Shown: in pieces, positions 60,636 through 64,000 of the stretch
How positions within the stretch are numbered: the stretch's first letter is position 1
Layout of the letters: the number at the start of each line of letters is the position of its first letter
Source of the DNA: Nymphaea colorata
Taxonomy: Eukaryota; Streptophyta; Magnoliopsida; Nymphaeales; Nymphaeaceae
NCBI RefSeq assembly: GCF_008831285.2
Contig: NC_045148.1
Span: 4,092,001 to 4,156,000, forward strand
Direction: 5' to 3'
Length of the DNA stretch: 64,000 nucleotides
The notes under the pieces: generated by a model
The model's database searches: none
What the model was told of the DNA's origin: nothing
The model's input: the letters and a program-made list of their open reading frames with translations, nothing else
Position numbers and translations under genes: made by a program

Positions 60636-60648
60636 CCCCCCCTTAAAC
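60636..60648 (-). other. Polypurine tract of copy 2
   Basis: On the minus strand AAGTTTAAGGGGGGG precedes the LTR start, the same tract as in copy 1. Confidence 0.85.
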
Positions 60649-63600
60649 TTACGGTGCTATCACCGAGAGTTTATCTAAAAGAAAGTTGAATCTGGGAGAA
60701 CATAGAGGCTTTGTGAAGAAATCAGCCAGCTGGAACTCGGAGGAGACATATGGAAGCTTGATAGTTTTCTTCAAAAATTCTTCACGAACATAGTGAGAGT
60801 CCATCTCTATATGCTTAGTTCGTTCATGGAAGGTTTGATTTTTTGCAATGTAGATAGAACTCTTGTTGTCGCAACATAGATCAGTGGGCTCTTCTATTCT
60901 TGTTCCCATATCAAAAATCATTTGACGAAACCAGACAATTTCCATACTTGTAGAAGCCATGACGCGATATTCAGCTTCAGTAGAGGATAAAGAGACTTTC
61001 TGTTGCTTCTTGCACTTACATGAGATGAGTGATTCCCCTAGAAAAATACAAAATCCAGTAGTTGAGTGTCTATCATTTGGATCTTCTCCCCAATCAGCAT
61101 CAGTATAAACAATCAAGTTCAAGGAGGAAGAGGAAGACATAAATACTCCCTTATTTATTGTTCCCTTAATATATCTGATGATACGAAGAACAGCTCCCAT
61201 ATGAACGGTTGATGGAGCATGTTGAAACTGACTCACAGTATGAACTGCATGAGCAATGTCAGGCCGAGTGATGCTGAGATACATTAAGGATCCCACAAGC
61301 TATCGGTAAGGAGTGAGATTGGTAAGTGGAACTCCATCATCAATCTTCATTTTGGTTCCTACTGCTTCAGGAGTTTCTGTGACCTTATCATCTGTTATGC
61401 CTGATTTAACAATGACCTCTGCAACAAACTTCGTTTGTGACAAAAAATATCCTCTAGTAGAATATGCAACCTCAATACCCAAGAAATATGTTAGAAAACC
61501 TAAATATTTCATTTCAAAAGTTTTTTGAATCAATTTCTTACATTCTCTAATACCTTCCTTATCACTACATGTAATGATCATGTCATCAACATACAATAGG
61601 AGAATTATGATACCTGCAGCAGTATTCTTAACAAACAAGGCAGTGTCAGTTAAACATAAATGAAACCCATAATCAGAATAACAGAGTTAAAGCGGTCAAA
61701 CCAAGTTTTGGGAGTTTGTTTAAGCCTATAAAGAGCCTTCTTAAGTTTAAGAACTTTCCATTGAGAAACTGACAGCCCTGGTGGAACTTCCATGTAGACT
61801 TCTTCCATAAGATCTCTATTTAAAAAGGCACTTTTAACATCCATTTGGTAGATATTCCAGTTTTTAATAGATGCTAAAGCAATAAGTGTCCGAACAGTAG
61901 TCATTCTAGCTACAGGAGCAAATGTTTCCTCATAGTCAATACCATATTCTTGAGCGTATCCTTTGGCAACAAGCCTTGCTTTATATCTCTCTAGAGATCC
62001 ATCGCTTTTAGTTTTTACCTTGTATACCCACTTGCATCCAATAGTCTTTTTCCGTATGGGTAAATTTTGTATTTCCTAAGTTTGGGCTTTTCTCAAAGCA
62101 TCAAATTCTTCTAACATGGCATTCTTCCACTCAATATATTTGGAGGCTTTATTAAACGTAGATGGTTCAAAGTGAGAATGAATGACATTCTAGCTCTATG
62201 TGTTGGGGTAAAAGTTTCATATGATACAAACCTATTGGGTTGTCTTACATTTTTAGTGGATCTTTTAAGGTTTTAGTTGGAGTTGGTTGGAGATCACTAG
62301 TCTCATGATATTCTTCCTCACCAACATCTTGTTGCTGGTTTCTTCTATGATATGTGATTATATCATTGACTACTCTACTATCATTATCATCAGTGTTACT
62401 ACCATCAACATCATGCATTTCATCATCACATTGAGAGAGATATTTAAATAAAAAAGAATAATCATTGTTGTGTTGTGACTCTCCACAATTTTTAAATCCA
62501 TTTTCATTTTCACAAAACTTTACATTTCTTGAAACTATGATCTTGTCTTTGACTGGATCATAACATTTGTAGCCTTTTTGTGTCTCAGAATAACCAATGA
62601 AAGCATATTCAACAACTTTTGAACTTAGTTTATCAACCTTGTCATTAAGAACAAAGCATTTGCATCCAAAAACACGAAGTCTATTAAAATCGGGTTCATA
62701 CTTAAATAATTTTTCAAATGGAGTTGTATTGTTTAAAACTTTTGAAGACATTCTGTTTATGAGATAAACAGAGGCAAGAGCTGTTTCAGTCCAAAAGTTT
62801 TTAAACACATTTTTGGCAATAAGAAGAGTTCTTGTTGTTTTAATTATGTGTCTATGTTTTCTTTCAGAAAGTTCATTTTGTTGAGGTGTTCTTGGACATG
62901 ATTTTTGATGAATTATACCATAGTTTTGCAAATACCTTTTCAACTCATTTGAAATGTATTCTCCCCCAGAATCAGTCCTTAAAATTTTTAATTTGGCATT
63001 GAACTGTGTTTGTACCAACTTGTGAAAATTTTTAAATATCTCAAAAACTTCATATTTATATCTTAGGAAATATATTCAACAATATCTAGTGAAATCATCA
63101 ACAAAGATTACATAATATGACAATCCTCCTTTTGACATGATAGGAGATGGTCTCCATACATTGGAATGAACAAGCTCAAAAGGCAAAGAAGATAAGAAGT
63201 TTCTTTGGCCAAAAAATAATGATTTTATTTTTTCATGTATGCAATCATTACATTTAAAGTTTTCAATACAAATGTCCTTGATAGGGCTCATCATAGACAA
63301 TTTTCTAATGTTTGGATGACTTAATCTTTGGTGCCAAACATTGATGTTCACATTTTTGATATAGTGACAAAATTTTTCTTTGGGGATACATAAATTGTCC
63401 GCGTAGTAGAGGTCTCCTTTTCTAAAACGTAAGTTAAGATTAAGTTTAGGGACATAACTAACTTTTGGAACAAAAAATTTTTGTTTTCCAAATTCTTTTT
63501 CAAAATTCTCAATCCCTTTAACACTCAAAGAAGTTCCATCGGCGGTAACTACACGTGATTCTTTTCTTGTTTGTTCAAAATTGGTCAAAGATGATATATT

Positions 63601-64000
63601 TAGTGTCATATGAAAAGATGCACCAGAATCTAAAAGCCAAGAAAACATATCGGGAGTGTTGGAGATGGATGCGGTTGTTGCTAGTGCTCCGGAATTTGAC
63701 TCCTTGATCATAGGTTGAAGGGCCGTCATGATTTGATTCAACGTTGTGGAGATTGTTGAAAGATCACATCCTTCATTTGCAACATTTGCAGCCCTTCTTT
63801 GATAAAATTGTCTAGTGTTATGTTGTCCACCTTGAGGATATGAAATTCCCCGGTTGTGTTGCCCTCCTTGATGATATGAAGTTCCTCCTTTGAAAAGATT
63901 TCCTCCATGATTTCGAGATTGTCCTTCATTGTTGTTAAACTTTGGACAACTAGGTCTTATGTGACCCGGTTCATGACAATAGTGACAAACAACTTTATAT
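60649..64000 (-). pseudogene. Copia gag-pol of copy 2, multiply broken and partial
   Basis: From right to left: zinc knuckle CHYCHEPGHIRPSC at about 63939-63980; protease LLDSGASFHMT near 63630; GAG-pre-integrase WHQRLSHPNIRK; integrase with LRTDSGGEY and SERKHRHI near 62870-62970; RT with MDVKSAFLN near 61830 and YVDDM near 61580-61595; RNase H with TDADWGED and STEAEYR, ending near 60649. Lesions: about 35 codons missing between LNLNL and FRKGD near 63425; a TGA near 63076; a TAG near 62078; a frameshift after GFIYV near 61645; a TAG at about 61297-61299 in place of the glutamine in PYRQLVG. It retains the segments that copy 1 lost near 57176 and 58854. Confidence 0.92.

Larger units (their letters stand above)
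60473..64000 (-). mobile_element. Copia element copy 2, minus strand, 5' part outside window
   Basis: Same family as copy 1 (long stretches of near-identical protein) in the opposite orientation. The left limit is the split 3' LTR; the gag start, primer site and 5' LTR lie beyond position 64000. At its left end it interrupts the outer element at 55054/55055. Confidence 0.9.

Overview
The window is nuclear DNA from a flowering plant. The evidence is interrupted genes with GT-AG introns, plant-type allantoate deiminase, cyclin B3 and QRT3-like genes, plant Ty1/copia retrotransposons with a TGGTATCAGAGC primer-binding site, and many short non-autonomous DNA transposons in AT-rich spacers. The species cannot be named from the sequence alone. 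No bacterial operon, CRISPR array, tRNA or rRNA was recognised.

Layout. (1) Positions 1-6026, minus strand: the 5' half of an allantoate deiminase gene (AAH; purine/ureide breakdown). Eight exons are in view and the gene continues past the left edge. (2) 6.4-15.5 kb: spacer with three hAT-type miniature elements (two with 8-bp target duplications), a fold-back element, a GATC-rich degenerate tract and an 18-codon receptor-kinase scrap. (3) 15.9-17.3 kb: HMG-box exon relics and a retroelement primer-site relic. (4) 19240-26882, minus strand: a complete B3-type cyclin gene (CYCB3) with many microexons, a duplicated microexon and transposons in its largest intron. (5) 27-41.6 kb: decayed LINE and Ty1/copia remnants, several families of degenerate repeats and simple repeats. 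(6) 41925-44070, plus strand: a complete three-exon QRT3-like polygalacturonase gene. (7) 45.6 kb: a U6 snRNA retropseudogene with its own 15-bp target duplication. (8) 48-51 kb: a Ty3/gypsy remnant and three adjacent fold-back or palindromic repeats. (9) 51231-51923, plus strand: a small conserved gene, probably for a mitochondrial inner-membrane (complex I-associated) protein. (10) 54.9-64 kb: a three-level nest of LTR retrotransposons.

The nest is the clearest structural story. A complete Ty1/copia element on the plus strand (55298-60472, GTTTG target duplication) lies inside the 3' LTR of a related element on the minus strand (split LTR 55055-55297 plus 60473-60635; coding region running past the right edge). 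That element in turn interrupts the first codons of a third retroelement whose primer site is at 54866. Both readable gag-pol regions carry many stops, frameshifts and deletions, at different places in each copy, so neither copy encodes a complete polyprotein.

The genes are unrelated housekeeping or developmental loci: ureide catabolism, mitosis/meiosis control, pectin degradation in the cell wall and a small organelle protein. They do not form a pathway or cluster. I see no evidence of a new multi-gene system. The points most worth follow-up are the duplicated CYCB3 microexon, the in-frame intron of the QRT3-like gene, the palindromic array at 50185-50596, the U6 retrocopy and the nested retroelements with a hairpin-linked LTR deletion.
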